From NCBI RefSeq assembly GCF_017357865.1, contig NZ_CP060096.1:434001-498000 (forward strand): a stretch of DNA of 64,000 nucleotides. Direction: 5' to 3'. The translations under genes and the position numbers were made by a program. The stretch comes from Aceticella autotrophica. GTDB lineage: Bacteria > Bacillota > Thermoanaerobacteria > Thermoanaerobacterales > Thermoanaerobacteraceae. Each line of letters begins with the position of its first letter. The first letter of the stretch is position 1. The notes under the pieces are model-generated. The model saw nothing but the letters and a program-made list of their open reading frames with translations, did no database searches and was not told the origin of the DNA. Shown piece after piece: positions 35,979 to 45,100 of this stretch.

Positions 35979-38390
35979 ATGCTTATAAAAAAAGAAGATT
36001 TGAAAAAAGATTTCAAAGATAATCTTATAACATTGTATGCAGAAGATGTTTCGGAGGCTTCACTGGAACATAAATATTTTGCTTTATCCGAAGTCATAAA
36101 GAAGTATATGTTTGAAAACTGGATGAAAACAAATAGAAATTACAGCAAAAATGAAGTAAGGCAGGTTTATTATTTTTCAATTGAATTTTTACTTGGACGC
36201 ATATTGGAAAGTAATTTGATTAATCTTGGGATAAGGGATTTATGTAAAGAAGCTTTGTCGGAAATGGGGATTAATTTAGATGAATTATGTGTAATTGAAA
36301 AGGATGCGGGTCTTGGTAATGGTGGTCTTGGTCGTCTTGCAGCATGCTTTTTAGATTCGATGGCATCCCTTAGCATACCGGGTCATGGCAATGGCATAAG
36401 ATATAGATATGGTTTTTTTGACCAGAAAATCATGGATGGATACCAAATTGAAATTCCCGATAATTGGCTTAAAGATGGATATGTGTGGGAGATAAGGCGA
36501 AACGAAAAAGCTGTCAGGGTAAGATTTAACGGGAATGTAAGGATGGTTAATTCAAATGGCAGATTAAGAGCAATACATGAAAATTATGAAACGGTATTAG
36601 CCGTTCCTTATGATATACCCATTGTGGGTTATGACGGCAGTACAGTTAATACTTTAAGGTTGTGGAGTGCAGAACCGATGGAACGTGAATTTGATTTTTC
36701 TTCTTTTTCATCAGGTGATTATACAAAAGCAGTAGAATATAAATATTCGGTTGAGGCAATATCGCAGGTTTTATATCCGGATGACTCCAGTATTCAAAAC
36801 AAAAGTTTAAGGCTTAAACAGGAATATTTTTTTGCCAGTGCCGGTATTCAGAGCATATTAAGGACATATAAAAAGAAGGGCAAACCTATTGAGGAATTAT
36901 ACAGATATGTAGCCATTCATATAAATGATACGCATCCATCATTAGTAATTCCCGAATTAATGAGGATTTTAGTGGATGAAGAAAATCTGACATGGGAGAA
37001 GGCATGGGATATAACAACAAAGGTGGTTTCATATACAAATCATACAATAATGTCTGAGGCTCTCGAAAAATGGCCTGTGAGTCTTATGATGAGTCTTTTG
37101 CCACGTATATATACAATTATAGAAGAAATTAACAGACGTTTTTATTTAGAGGTAAAGGATAAATTTAATAATAATTGGGATAAAATTAACAAGGTTTCGA
37201 TAATACAAAACGGTAATATTATGATGGCGAATCTTTGTGTTGTAGGAAGCCGCTTTGTTAACGGGGTTTCCGAACTTCACACAGAAATACTTAAAAAACA
37301 GGTGCTATCAGATTTATATGAGATTTATCCAAGAAAATTCAAAAGTGTTACAAATGGTATAACACATAGAAGATGGTTATTAAAGATTAATCCTGAGCTT
37401 GTGGAATTAATAAACGACGCCATAGGAAGTTCATGGATTAAAAAACCTAATAGTCTTATAGAACTCAAAAAGTACATAAAAGATAAGGACTTCTGCCATG
37501 AAATTGCAGATGTAAAATTAAAGAATAAGATAAAACTTGCAAAATATATAAAAGAAAAAAACAATATAGAATTAAATCCCAAATCAATATTTGACATACA
37601 GGCTAAAAGATTTCATGCTTATAAAAGGCAGCTTTTGAATATCATGCATATAATGTATCTTTACAATAAGTTAAAAGAAAATCCGAATACAGATATTATC
37701 CCAAGAACATTTATTTTCAGCGGTAAAGCCGCACCAGGTTATAAGTTGGCAAAAGAGATAATCAAACTTATAAATTGCGTTGCAGATAAAGTAAATAATG
37801 ACAATTCAGTTAACGATGTTTTAAAGGTGGTATTTTTAGAAAATTATAACGTTTCATTAGCGGAGATGATTATACCATGTGCCGAGGTTAGTGAACAAAT
37901 TTCTACAGCATCAAAGGAAGCCTCCGGAACCAGCAATATGAAATTTATGATGAATGGTGCAATTACAATTGGTACTCTTGATGGTGCTAATGTAGAGATA
38001 AAGGAAGCGGTTGGTGATGATAATATTGTGATATTTGGTCTAAAAGCATACGAGGTTTTAAATTATTATAAAAATGGCGGTTATTCCGCTATGGAGATAT
38101 ACAACAATGACATGAGGATACACCAAATCCTTGATCAGTTAGTAAACGGATTTTGGTGTGTCAAGGAAAGCGGCTTTATAGATATACATGAACATCTTCT
38201 TAAATATAATGATGAATTTTTTGTATTGAAGGATTTTGATGAATATGTAAAGGCACAGGAAAAGATAAGCAGGCTTTATCAGGATAAAATCAAATGGAAT
38301 GAAATGTCTATAAATAATATAGCTAATTCAGGAAGGTTTTCAAGTGATAACTCAATAAAAAAATATGCGGAAAATATTTGGAACGTTTGA
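35979..38390 (+). CDS. glgP: Alpha-glucan (glycogen) phosphorylase GlgP
   Basis: 803 residues, a full-length GT35. AGLGNGGLGRLAACFLDSMA (about 108-127) and the PLP-binding signature EASGTSNMKFMMNGA (about 648-662, Lys as Schiff base) with IGTLDGANVEI. It releases glucose-1-phosphate from glycogen, the reverse supply of the GlgC substrate. AGGAGG lies 7 nt upstream of the ATG; last gene of the operon, 17 nt after glgA. No clear terminator follows. Confidence 0.96.
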   Translation: MLIKKEDLKKDFKDNLITLYAEDVSEASLEHKYFALSEVIKKYMFENWMKTNRNYSKNEVRQVYYFSIEFLLGRILESNLINLGIRDLCKEALSEMGINLDELCVIEKDAGLGNGGLGRLAACFLDSMASLSIPGHGNGIRYRYGFFDQKIMDGYQIEIPDNWLKDGYVWEIRRNEKAVRVRFNGNVRMVNSNGRLRAIHENYETVLAVPYDIPIVGYDGSTVNTLRLWSAEPMEREFDFSSFSSGDYTKAVEYKYSVEAISQVLYPDDSSIQNKSLRLKQEYFFASAGIQSILRTYKKKGKPIEELYRYVAIHINDTHPSLVIPELMRILVDEENLTWEKAWDITTKVVSYTNHTIMSEALEKWPVSLMMSLLPRIYTIIEEINRRFYLEVKDKFNNNWDKINKVSIIQNGNIMMANLCVVGSRFVNGVSELHTEILKKQVLSDLYEIYPRKFKSVTNGITHRRWLLKINPELVELINDAIGSSWIKKPNSLIELKKYIKDKDFCHEIADVKLKNKIKLAKYIKEKNNIELNPKSIFDIQAKRFHAYKRQLLNIMHIMYLYNKLKENPNTDIIPRTFIFSGKAAPGYKLAKEIIKLINCVADKVNNDNSVNDVLKVVFLENYNVSLAEMIIPCAEVSEQISTASKEASGTSNMKFMMNGAITIGTLDGANVEIKEAVGDDNIVIFGLKAYEVLNYYKNGGYSAMEIYNNDMRIHQILDQLVNGFWCVKESGFIDIHEHLLKYNDEFFVLKDFDEYVKAQEKISRLYQDKIKWNEMSINNIANSGRFSSDNSIKKYAENIWNV

Positions 38391-38392
38391 AA

Positions 38393-38419
38393 TTAAGGGT
38401 GGGCTACTGATTAAAACCT
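38393..38419 (+). repeat. Short dispersed repeat TAAGGGTGGGCTA, copy 1
   Basis: TTAAGGGTGGGCTACTGATTAAAAC... starts right after glgP. The same stretch recurs at 41881-41907 (one C/T difference in about 25 nt) and, inverted and shorter, at 39643-39656. Confidence 0.75.
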
Positions 38420-38510
38420 TTGTGAGAGAATATCAAAATCATGTATATTTTTGTATTTATGTTATAATATAATAAAAAAATATTCAAAATTAATTGAATG
38501 GTCAGGAGGG

Positions 38511-39086
38511 ATGTTTGTACCTTTGCCAAAAGAATATAGAAAATATACTTATAGGGATTATATGACATGGCCAGAGGACGAGAGATGGGAAATAATTAAT
38601 GGCACTCCTTATATGCAAGCTGCTCCAACATGGCAACACCAGGCAGTATTGTTGGGGTTATCAAGACAATTTGCAAATTATTTACAGAATAAAACATGCA
38701 ATATATTTACTTCGCCCTTTGATTTGCGTTTGCCGGAAAACGATGAGGAAGACGAAGATGTTATTAACGTGCTTCAACCTGACTTGGTTGTTGTATGCGA
38801 TAAATCAAAATTACAAAAAACGGGGTATTTTGGAGTTCCTGAGTTAATTATTGAAGTAGTTTCTCCTGCTTCAGGCAGAAAAGATAAGATTGAAAAATTT
38901 AACTTATATGAAAAGGCTGGAGTAAAGGAATATTGGCTTGTTGAACCTGAAGAAAAGGTTGCTATGGTTTTTACACTTCATGATAAGAGTTATGGGAGAC
39001 CTGAAATGTATTCTGAAAATGATTCCGTAAAGGTAAGCATATTTGAAGACCTTATAATTGATCTAAAACTTGTATTTTCTTATTAG
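38511..39086 (+). CDS. Uma2 family (DUF820) PD-(D/E)XK endonuclease-like protein
   Basis: About 191 residues. The start is uncertain: the ATG at 38511 directly touches AGGAGGG, a TTG at 38523 has better spacing, and an upstream ATG at 38451 would give 211 residues. Typical Uma2 features: YTYRDYMTWPEDERWEIING, QPDLVVVCD (catalytic Asp), PELIIEVVSPAS (Glu) and KIEKFNLYEKAGVKEYWLVE. Members are often duplicated and may be remnant or accessory nucleases with unknown substrate. It marks the start of an accessory patch rich in repeats and IS remnants. Confidence 0.88.
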   Translation: MFVPLPKEYRKYTYRDYMTWPEDERWEIINGTPYMQAAPTWQHQAVLLGLSRQFANYLQNKTCNIFTSPFDLRLPENDEEDEDVINVLQPDLVVVCDKSKLQKTGYFGVPELIIEVVSPASGRKDKIEKFNLYEKAGVKEYWLVEPEEKVAMVFTLHDKSYGRPEMYSENDSVKVSIFEDLIIDLKLVFSY

Positions 39087-39163
39087 CTGGACAAGTCCCT
39101 GTCCCCCTATCTTTATTTGATTTTAAATTTCTCAAACAAGAAGAACCGTCCCCACTAAGGCGG

Positions 39164-39568
39164 CTATCCGCCTTTTAACTTTCTAAACCCTTCTATGCAA
39201 TACCCAAGGCTGAACCACTCACAGTCTTTACATATATTAGTCATTCTTTCTTCTGTCATATTTTCTTTGATTTTATTCACAACATCCCTATACCTTACTG
39301 CCTCTCCTACTTTTATACCCAAAATCTTTAAAACAGCTCTATCTCTTTCCTTTACACTGCCTGGATAATTTTCTATCCTGCATTCCCCATCCATATTATT
39401 TGGGCACATTGCACAGATGTTATCCACATTATCCACAGCTTTTATCAACATATGCTGTTTATTTTTCAATTTTCTAATAATTTTATACATATTATCAATA
39501 AAAACATCATCATAACCAAGCCCACGAAAACCTAACATGCATAAAAAGTGATGTCCTCTTATATCCAT
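39164..39568 (-). CDS. DUF1284 domain protein, Cys-rich
   Basis: 134 residues; on the minus strand GGGGAGG precedes the ATG. N-terminal MDIRGHHFLCMLGFRGLGYD is the DUF1284 hallmark. Eight cysteines, including CAMCPNNMDGEC and CKDCEWFSLGYC, look like a metal or Fe-S site. The function is unknown. The gene has the opposite direction to its neighbours. Confidence 0.87.
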   Translation of the reverse strand: MDIRGHHFLCMLGFRGLGYDDVFIDNMYKIIRKLKNKQHMLIKAVDNVDNICAMCPNNMDGECRIENYPGSVKERDRAVLKILGIKVGEAVRYRDVVNKIKENMTEERMTNICKDCEWFSLGYCIEGFRKLKGG

Positions 39569-39642
39569 TATATTAACCTCCCCATTTATATTTTTAACAA
39601 TATTAATTATACTATTTAATAAGCGGATTTCACAGTAGAGTA

Positions 39643-39656
39643 GAGTAGCCCACCCT
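39643..39656 (-). repeat. Short dispersed repeat TAAGGGTGGGCTA, inverted copy
   Basis: Plus strand reads TAGCCCACCCTTA, the reverse complement of the repeat at 38393 and 41881. Confidence 0.65.
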
Positions 39657-39747
39657 TAGTGCTGTTTATTAAAAAGGCATGTCTACTAATCGGAAATCGG
39701 ATGTTGGATGTCAGAATATGTTTCAGCTTCCGACTTCTCACCTCTAT

Positions 39748-39934
39748 TTATCTGACTTCTTTTTCAGGATTATTGTGAATATATTCAATTTTGTTTCGTG
39801 ATTCCTCACTATTTCTTATTTCTTCGTTATAAAAATAATCCTATTGTACTTGTTGCCGAATTTACCTTTTATCTTGTTCATTATTACCGTTATATTGAAT
39901 TCTTCTCACGGCTGGATTATTGCATGGAAATGGT
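39748..39934 (-). pseudogene. Relic of an IS200-like (Y1) transposase, C-terminal part
   Basis: On the minus strand a 30-codon stretch ends DYFYNEEIRNSEE...NKIEYIHNNPEKEVR, resembling the end of Y1/REP-associated transposases (YYxxxIRNEEE...YIxNNP). Just upstream, in another frame, MNKIKGKFGNK fits the preceding region, implying a frameshift and in-frame stops near 39840. The relic is cut by the IS1182 element; the preceding part seems to lie at 41852-41893. Confidence 0.45.
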
Positions 39935-41851
39935 CTAGGAGTCCACTCGGAAAGAGCTTATCTACAGGTTAAAAATTTTTATCATCACAAAAATTATCAG
40001 AATAATCTCTATTTAACTAAATATATATGACTTTGTTATTGATTTTAATATGTATGTTCTGCTTTATTGATCTGTTATTGCTATTTTTAATCTCATTAAC
40101 CATTCTTTAAGCCGTTTTTGGGCAGACTTCTCCCTTCTTAATTTGTCTATTACAAATTTTAGAAATATGTTTCATTATTACTTTGATATTATTGTTTATT
40201 GCTACCATTATCATTTGCCATCTTATTTTTAATTTCCCTCTATACCTTCCTTTACGTCCGCCATGCCTGGTAAGTTCTGATATGTTTCTTTCTACATTCG
40301 GTCTTTTTGCATAGTCTTCTTTAAATTCATCTGTTTTTTGATATTCTCTTTGTTCTTGTATCTCTTTTTCATATGGATGTATATTTATTGTTCTCCCTTT
40401 TTTTGATTTTGTACATTGGTCTTTTAGCGGACAATCATTACATTCTTCTGCTCTAAATTTTACTGTAACTTGCTCATGTTTTTGCGTTTTTTCAGTATCA
40501 AATTGTTTTATGTGTCCGTTGGGACATTCTACTGTTCCTTTTTCTAAATCAATTTTGAATTCTTCTTTTGAAAATCCTCCACTTGGATTTGTTGCTTCCG
40601 GTACTCTAATGCAAAAATCTGTTCCTTCTTCTTTCCTTTTTTCTATTTCTTCAAAGTCACTATATGCACAATCTCCATACAGTTTATCTATATCAACGCC
40701 GTTTCTTCGGCTTTGTTCTATAAGATCACTCATATGTTCACCATCTGCTATATTTGCTCCATCGACTTCTATTCCTACTACTACTGAGCCTTTTTCTCCT
40801 CCTGTTATAATTTCAGCTTTGTATCCATCTGATAATTTCGATGAGGTCTTTCTCCCATGGCGCATTTCGTCATCTACTACTGATATTATTCTGTCTTTCG
40901 CTGTTCCTTTTATCATTTTTACATGCCCATCGTTTGTTATTTCAACATCTTGTAATGCTATTCTTTCTAATAATTCAATTGCTTTTTTTAAATCATCTTT
41001 TATATCTTTTTTTGTTTTTATATTTTCTACGAGTGATAGTGCATCTTTAACAAGTTCTTCGAGTAATTTTGCTTTTTCTTTTTCATTTTCCCATGCTATT
41101 TTGGGTTTTTTGATATTTTCTTCATAATCTGTTCTTTTCAGTATTTTTTTTGATGCATCTTCCATTTCGTAAAACTTCATGAAACGGAGAACCATCTTTA
41201 TCCCTTGGTATATCATAGTGTAAGTATCTTGTCTGGCACAAGAGCCCCAAATCATGAATGAATCTATTATATGTAAGTTGTCTTTATTAAACAGTCCTAC
41301 TTCTTTTGCCTGACTAATTGTTTTAATAAATATTTCTTTTCCTATTTCACTGTTAAACAGTCTTTTTCTATGATCACATAATGTTACTGCATCTATTCCA
41401 TCAAAATCCCGTGGTGCGGTTAATGCATATTTAATTCTATCATCGAATCGTGATTCTTCTTCCATTTCACGATCAGAATATCCTTTTTCAAATTGTATCA
41501 GCATCGCTGTAAATGTATATACTGGGGATATGGATTCTCTGCCATAGTATGAGAAAAGTGGCTGAAACATTTCTTCATTAAGATTATTAAATACCCATGT
41601 TCTTAGTCTATGATAATAACTTACTTCAGAAATTTTCCCAAGTAACCAATAATCTGAAAATGACATTTGTCTATCTGCTTTTCCTATCATTTTTATCACC
41701 ACATTTTTTTTATATTATTTATATTATACCATAAAAAATACCTCTTAAGTGCTTATTTCGTGTGTGTTTAGGAGTATTTTTTTTGTAAATTATATGGCTT
41801 TCAATAACATATTTGTTAATTTATGATTGATGATTCCGAGTGGACTCCTAG
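39935..41851 (-). mobile_element. IS1182-family insertion sequence, intact
   Basis: About 1,917 bp. The ends read CTAGGAGTCCACTCGGAA (39935-39952) and its exact reverse complement (41834-41851), an 18-bp match. The outer CTAG may be the 4-bp target duplication, leaving GAGTCCACTCGGAA as the terminal repeat; the two cannot be separated because CTAG is palindromic. One full-length transposase is inside. Both flanks hold pieces of a decayed Y1 transposase, so this is a nested insertion. Confidence 0.92.
40107..41690 (-). CDS. IS1182-family DDE transposase
   Basis: 527 residues from the ATG at 41690 (GTGGTGAT is the ribosome site; a GTG at 41702 lies within it). N-terminus KADRQMSFSDYWLLGKISEV and the domain YGRESISPVYTFTAMLIQ are typical. 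DDE candidates: Asp in LHIIDSFMIWG (about 143), Asp in LYGDCAYSD, and Glu in PNVERNISELTRHGGRKGRY. A Cys cluster (CNDCPLKDQC) precedes the Glu. The frame is intact. Confidence 0.93.
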   Translation of the reverse strand: MIGKADRQMSFSDYWLLGKISEVSYYHRLRTWVFNNLNEEMFQPLFSYYGRESISPVYTFTAMLIQFEKGYSDREMEEESRFDDRIKYALTAPRDFDGIDAVTLCDHRKRLFNSEIGKEIFIKTISQAKEVGLFNKDNLHIIDSFMIWGSCARQDTYTMIYQGIKMVLRFMKFYEMEDASKKILKRTDYEENIKKPKIAWENEKEKAKLLEELVKDALSLVENIKTKKDIKDDLKKAIELLERIALQDVEITNDGHVKMIKGTAKDRIISVVDDEMRHGRKTSSKLSDGYKAEIITGGEKGSVVVGIEVDGANIADGEHMSDLIEQSRRNGVDIDKLYGDCAYSDFEEIEKRKEEGTDFCIRVPEATNPSGGFSKEEFKIDLEKGTVECPNGHIKQFDTEKTQKHEQVTVKFRAEECNDCPLKDQCTKSKKGRTINIHPYEKEIQEQREYQKTDEFKEDYAKRPNVERNISELTRHGGRKGRYRGKLKIRWQMIMVAINNNIKVIMKHISKICNRQIKKGEVCPKTA

Positions 41852-41893
41852 CATGATTACACATGATAACAAACGCAACATTAAGGGTGGGCT
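41852..41893 (-). pseudogene. Possible upstream fragment of the same Y1 transposase relic
   Basis: On the minus strand NVAFVIMCNH resembles the HUH-site segment aYVxMpNHvH of Y1 transposases and runs directly into the IS1182 end. Only about 10 residues support it, but strand and order agree with the fragment on the other side of the IS. Confidence 0.35.
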
Positions 41894-41907
41894 ATTGATT
41901 AAAACTT
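41881..41907 (+). repeat. Short dispersed repeat TAAGGGTGGGCTA, copy 2
   Basis: TTAAGGGTGGGCTATTGATTAAAAC... in the same direction as copy 1. A second shared phrase, AAGTCCCTGTCMCCCTR, follows here (about 41919) and also follows the Uma2 gene (about 39091). The rest of the 41852-42169 gap holds an A18 run (about 42005-42022) and the adhesin leader. Confidence 0.75.
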
Positions 41908-42096
41908 ATATTCTCAGTCAAGTCCCTGTCACCCTGTCTGTTTCTCTGCCTGTATTGAAAATGGGAGAAAAACATAGAAAAATAAAGCAATGACGAGATA
42001 ACTCAAAAAAAAAAAAAAAAAACGGCTGAAATTGAATAAATATGATATTATTTAAGGTTTGCACAAAATAAAAATAGATGTTATGGTCCTTTATAG

Positions 42097-42129
42097 GGAA
42101 TGTTTCCATAGAAAATACAGGAAACATCC
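42097..42129 (+). promoter_or_regulatory. Stem-loop in the adhesin leader
   Basis: GGAATGTTTCC pairs with GGAAACATCC (8+2 bp with one bulged A) around a 12-nt loop, 40 nt before the TTG start. No T-run follows, so it is not a classical terminator; it may affect mRNA stability or be bound by a regulator. Confidence 0.5.
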
Positions 42130-42169
42130 TGATGAATAAAAATTTAATTGGAAAGGGGGGAGAAATAAA

Positions 42170-45100
42170 TTGGCTAAAAAGAAGTTTATGTTATTTAGTG
42201 TATTTGCTATATCTGTATTGGTATTTGCTGCTATCAGTAGTATAGCTTTTGCTTCCAACATAAGTGTAAATGTATCTGCCGTTCCTTCATCAATTGCTGT
42301 AGGAAGTCAGTCCAACGTAACTGCGGTAGTAAAAGACGCTAATGGGAATCCAATTCAAGGAGAACCAGTCAATTTTAGCGTTACAGATGGTACGATAAAT
42401 CCAAGTTCAGTTACAACAGATGTTTATGGAAATGCAAAATCTATTTTTACAGCACCGAATACATCAGGACAAGTGACGGTAACAGCTAATGTTTATGATA
42501 GTGTTTATGGTAACGTCTATGGAACAACAACTATTACTGTAAATCCATCTTTTATTACAGATGTCAAAATTACTGATGCAAATGGAAATCCTCTGGGCGA
42601 TAATGTGGATAAGAGTTCAGAAATTCATGTATATTATAACTGGGCTATTCCTAATAATGCGAATATAAATCCAGGGGATACCTTTAATATGCAGCTTCCG
42701 GTTCAAATTAATATTGCAGCGCCTATAGACTTTCCAATCAATGATAACAATGGGAACAAAATAGCGGATATGCATGTTGGTACAGATGGGAGCATAACAA
42801 TTACATTCTCACAATATGCAAGCGAACATTCTAATGTAAATGGGTATTTTTATATTGATTGCACGTTTAAAGCAAGTGAAATAGGAAATAACAACCCTGT
42901 GCCAATTAATTTTTATATTCCTGGGATAGCAACACCTGTTACAGTTTATGTAAATTTTCAACAGCCCAACCCGACTATTACAAAGAATGGGACATATGAT
43001 CCAAATACAGATGAGATTACTTGGACAATAACAGTAAATAAAGAGGGTGTAAATGTTGATAATGCAAGTATTGATGATACTATAAATAGCGGACAGGTAT
43101 TTGTAAATAATTCTGTTCAAGTGAATGGTAGTCCTGCTAATTATATTTATGATGACACAAACAAAAAATTAACTTGCAATCTCGGGAATATTAAAACACA
43201 GCAGATAATAACTTTTAAGACCAGTGTGCATGATGACTTAATTAATAAACCACAAGGAACGTATAATTACAGCAATTCAGCTGTCTTAAACTATACTGAT
43301 AACAATAATCCTAAAAGTACAACATCTAATGTTGCATCTGTTCCGGTTGAAGTAAAATACATTACAAAGGATGGAACTTATGATCCGACTAAAAAACAAA
43401 TTGAATGGACAGTTACAGTAAATGAAAGTGGAAGGTCAATTGGCAATGCGATAGTTACTGATGATATTCCTCAAGGACTAACTTTAGTTGACGGAAGTGT
43501 TACATTAGATGGAGTAGTTAAAACGCAGGGTCCAGATTATACTATTTCAGGTCAAACTTTAACATATCCTTTAGGAGATATTAATGGAGTAAAAACAATT
43601 AAATTTTCAACGACGGTAGACCCAAATGTTTATCATTCAAATAATACTGTAACTTATTCTAATACGGCTAAGCTAACAGGCACTGGAGTACCTGACGGTA
43701 CAAGCAGTACTAAAGGTGTTGGGGTTACGCCAAGCATCATAAGTAAAAGTGGAGAATCTTATGATCCTGCTATCGGTACCATTACTTGGAAAATCAGTAT
43801 AAACAATGATAAGATAAATATTCCAGCAGGAGCAAAAGTTACAGATAATATTCCAATAGGTCAGAAATATGTAGCTAATTCTTTAAAACTTGACGGTCTT
43901 TTAGTAGGTAATGATGTTGGCTTGTATACACCGGCTCTTCCCGGAGATACAAGTAAAACAGGAACCCTTACCTATATATTTGTTAGCTCATTTTCTGATA
44001 CGCACACAATAGAATTTCAAACCCAGGTAACAGATGATACACATTGTAAAGCAAATTACTATGGTGTGTATTATAATTTGGCGAATCTTACTGCTGATGG
44101 TATAAATCAAGATGCCCAAGGCTTTCAAGAGGTTTCAAGTGGAATAATTTATAAAGAAGGAAAAATTTATGATTATTCAACGAGAGAAATCACATGGAGG
44201 ATTTTCGTAAATAGAAATAAAATGCCTATAACTAATGCAGTGGTTATAGATGATATACCTGTAGGACAAGAATATGTAGAAGGTTCAGCAACTATAGACA
44301 ATGGTGCATCGCAGGCTGGCTTTAGCTATACTCCGATATCAGGTGATCCAAATAAAACTGGAAGACTTACCTATGCTTTTAGTAATCAAATTAATGATTG
44401 TTATAACATTTTTTTCAAGACAAGGCTTACAGATTTGAGTATTTTCAATACCAGTGGAGATAAAACAGTAAATAATACTGCATCTATAACAGGTAATGAA
44501 ATACCTACAGATGGAGATAGAAGCAGCACAGGTACGCAAACTATAAAAAATGCAGTAATCAGTAAAACTGCAGATTATATTTATGGTAATTCCTATATTG
44601 ACTGGACAGTAACAGCAAACAGTAATTTTAGCATCCCACTATCTGGTGCAACCATAACTGATACTTTGCAGGATGGTCTTGTACTTGATACTGATACCGT
44701 AGCATTGTATAAGATGATTGTAAATCCTGATGGAAGTCTTACACAAGGTGATAAAATTGCTCTTAGCAGTGATAATGTGAAATATAATTCTGATACTAAT
44801 GTGTTTATATTTACGTTTCCTCAAAATTCGGGAAACAATGCTTACACACTAAAGTTCAGGACAAACGTAACCAAAACAGGAACGTATAACAATTTGGTTG
44901 AATTTAAAGGAACTACAGCAGGTGAAAATTCCAATTCTGCTCCGGTTGGCGTTTGGTATGCTTCAGGTGGCGGAGGAGGAGTTGGAGAAACTGGAAGCGT
45001 TACTATTATAAAGGTTGATAGCAATGATGCGACAAAAAAACTATCTGGTGCAGTATTCCAGCTTTTAGATCAATATGGGAATGTGAAAGCAACTTCTGCG

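Noticed and set aside
40510-41127. 205-codon plus-strand open frame opposite the IS1182 transposase
   Set aside because: Ser/Phe-rich composition, antisense to an intact DDE transposase, no ribosome site.
42061-42169. Possible second c-di-GMP riboswitch before the adhesin
   Set aside because: Only a simple GGAATGTTTCC/GGAAACATCC stem is present; GGCAAAC, GACGCAAA and CCTAA elements of class I are absent and nothing like class II was recognised.
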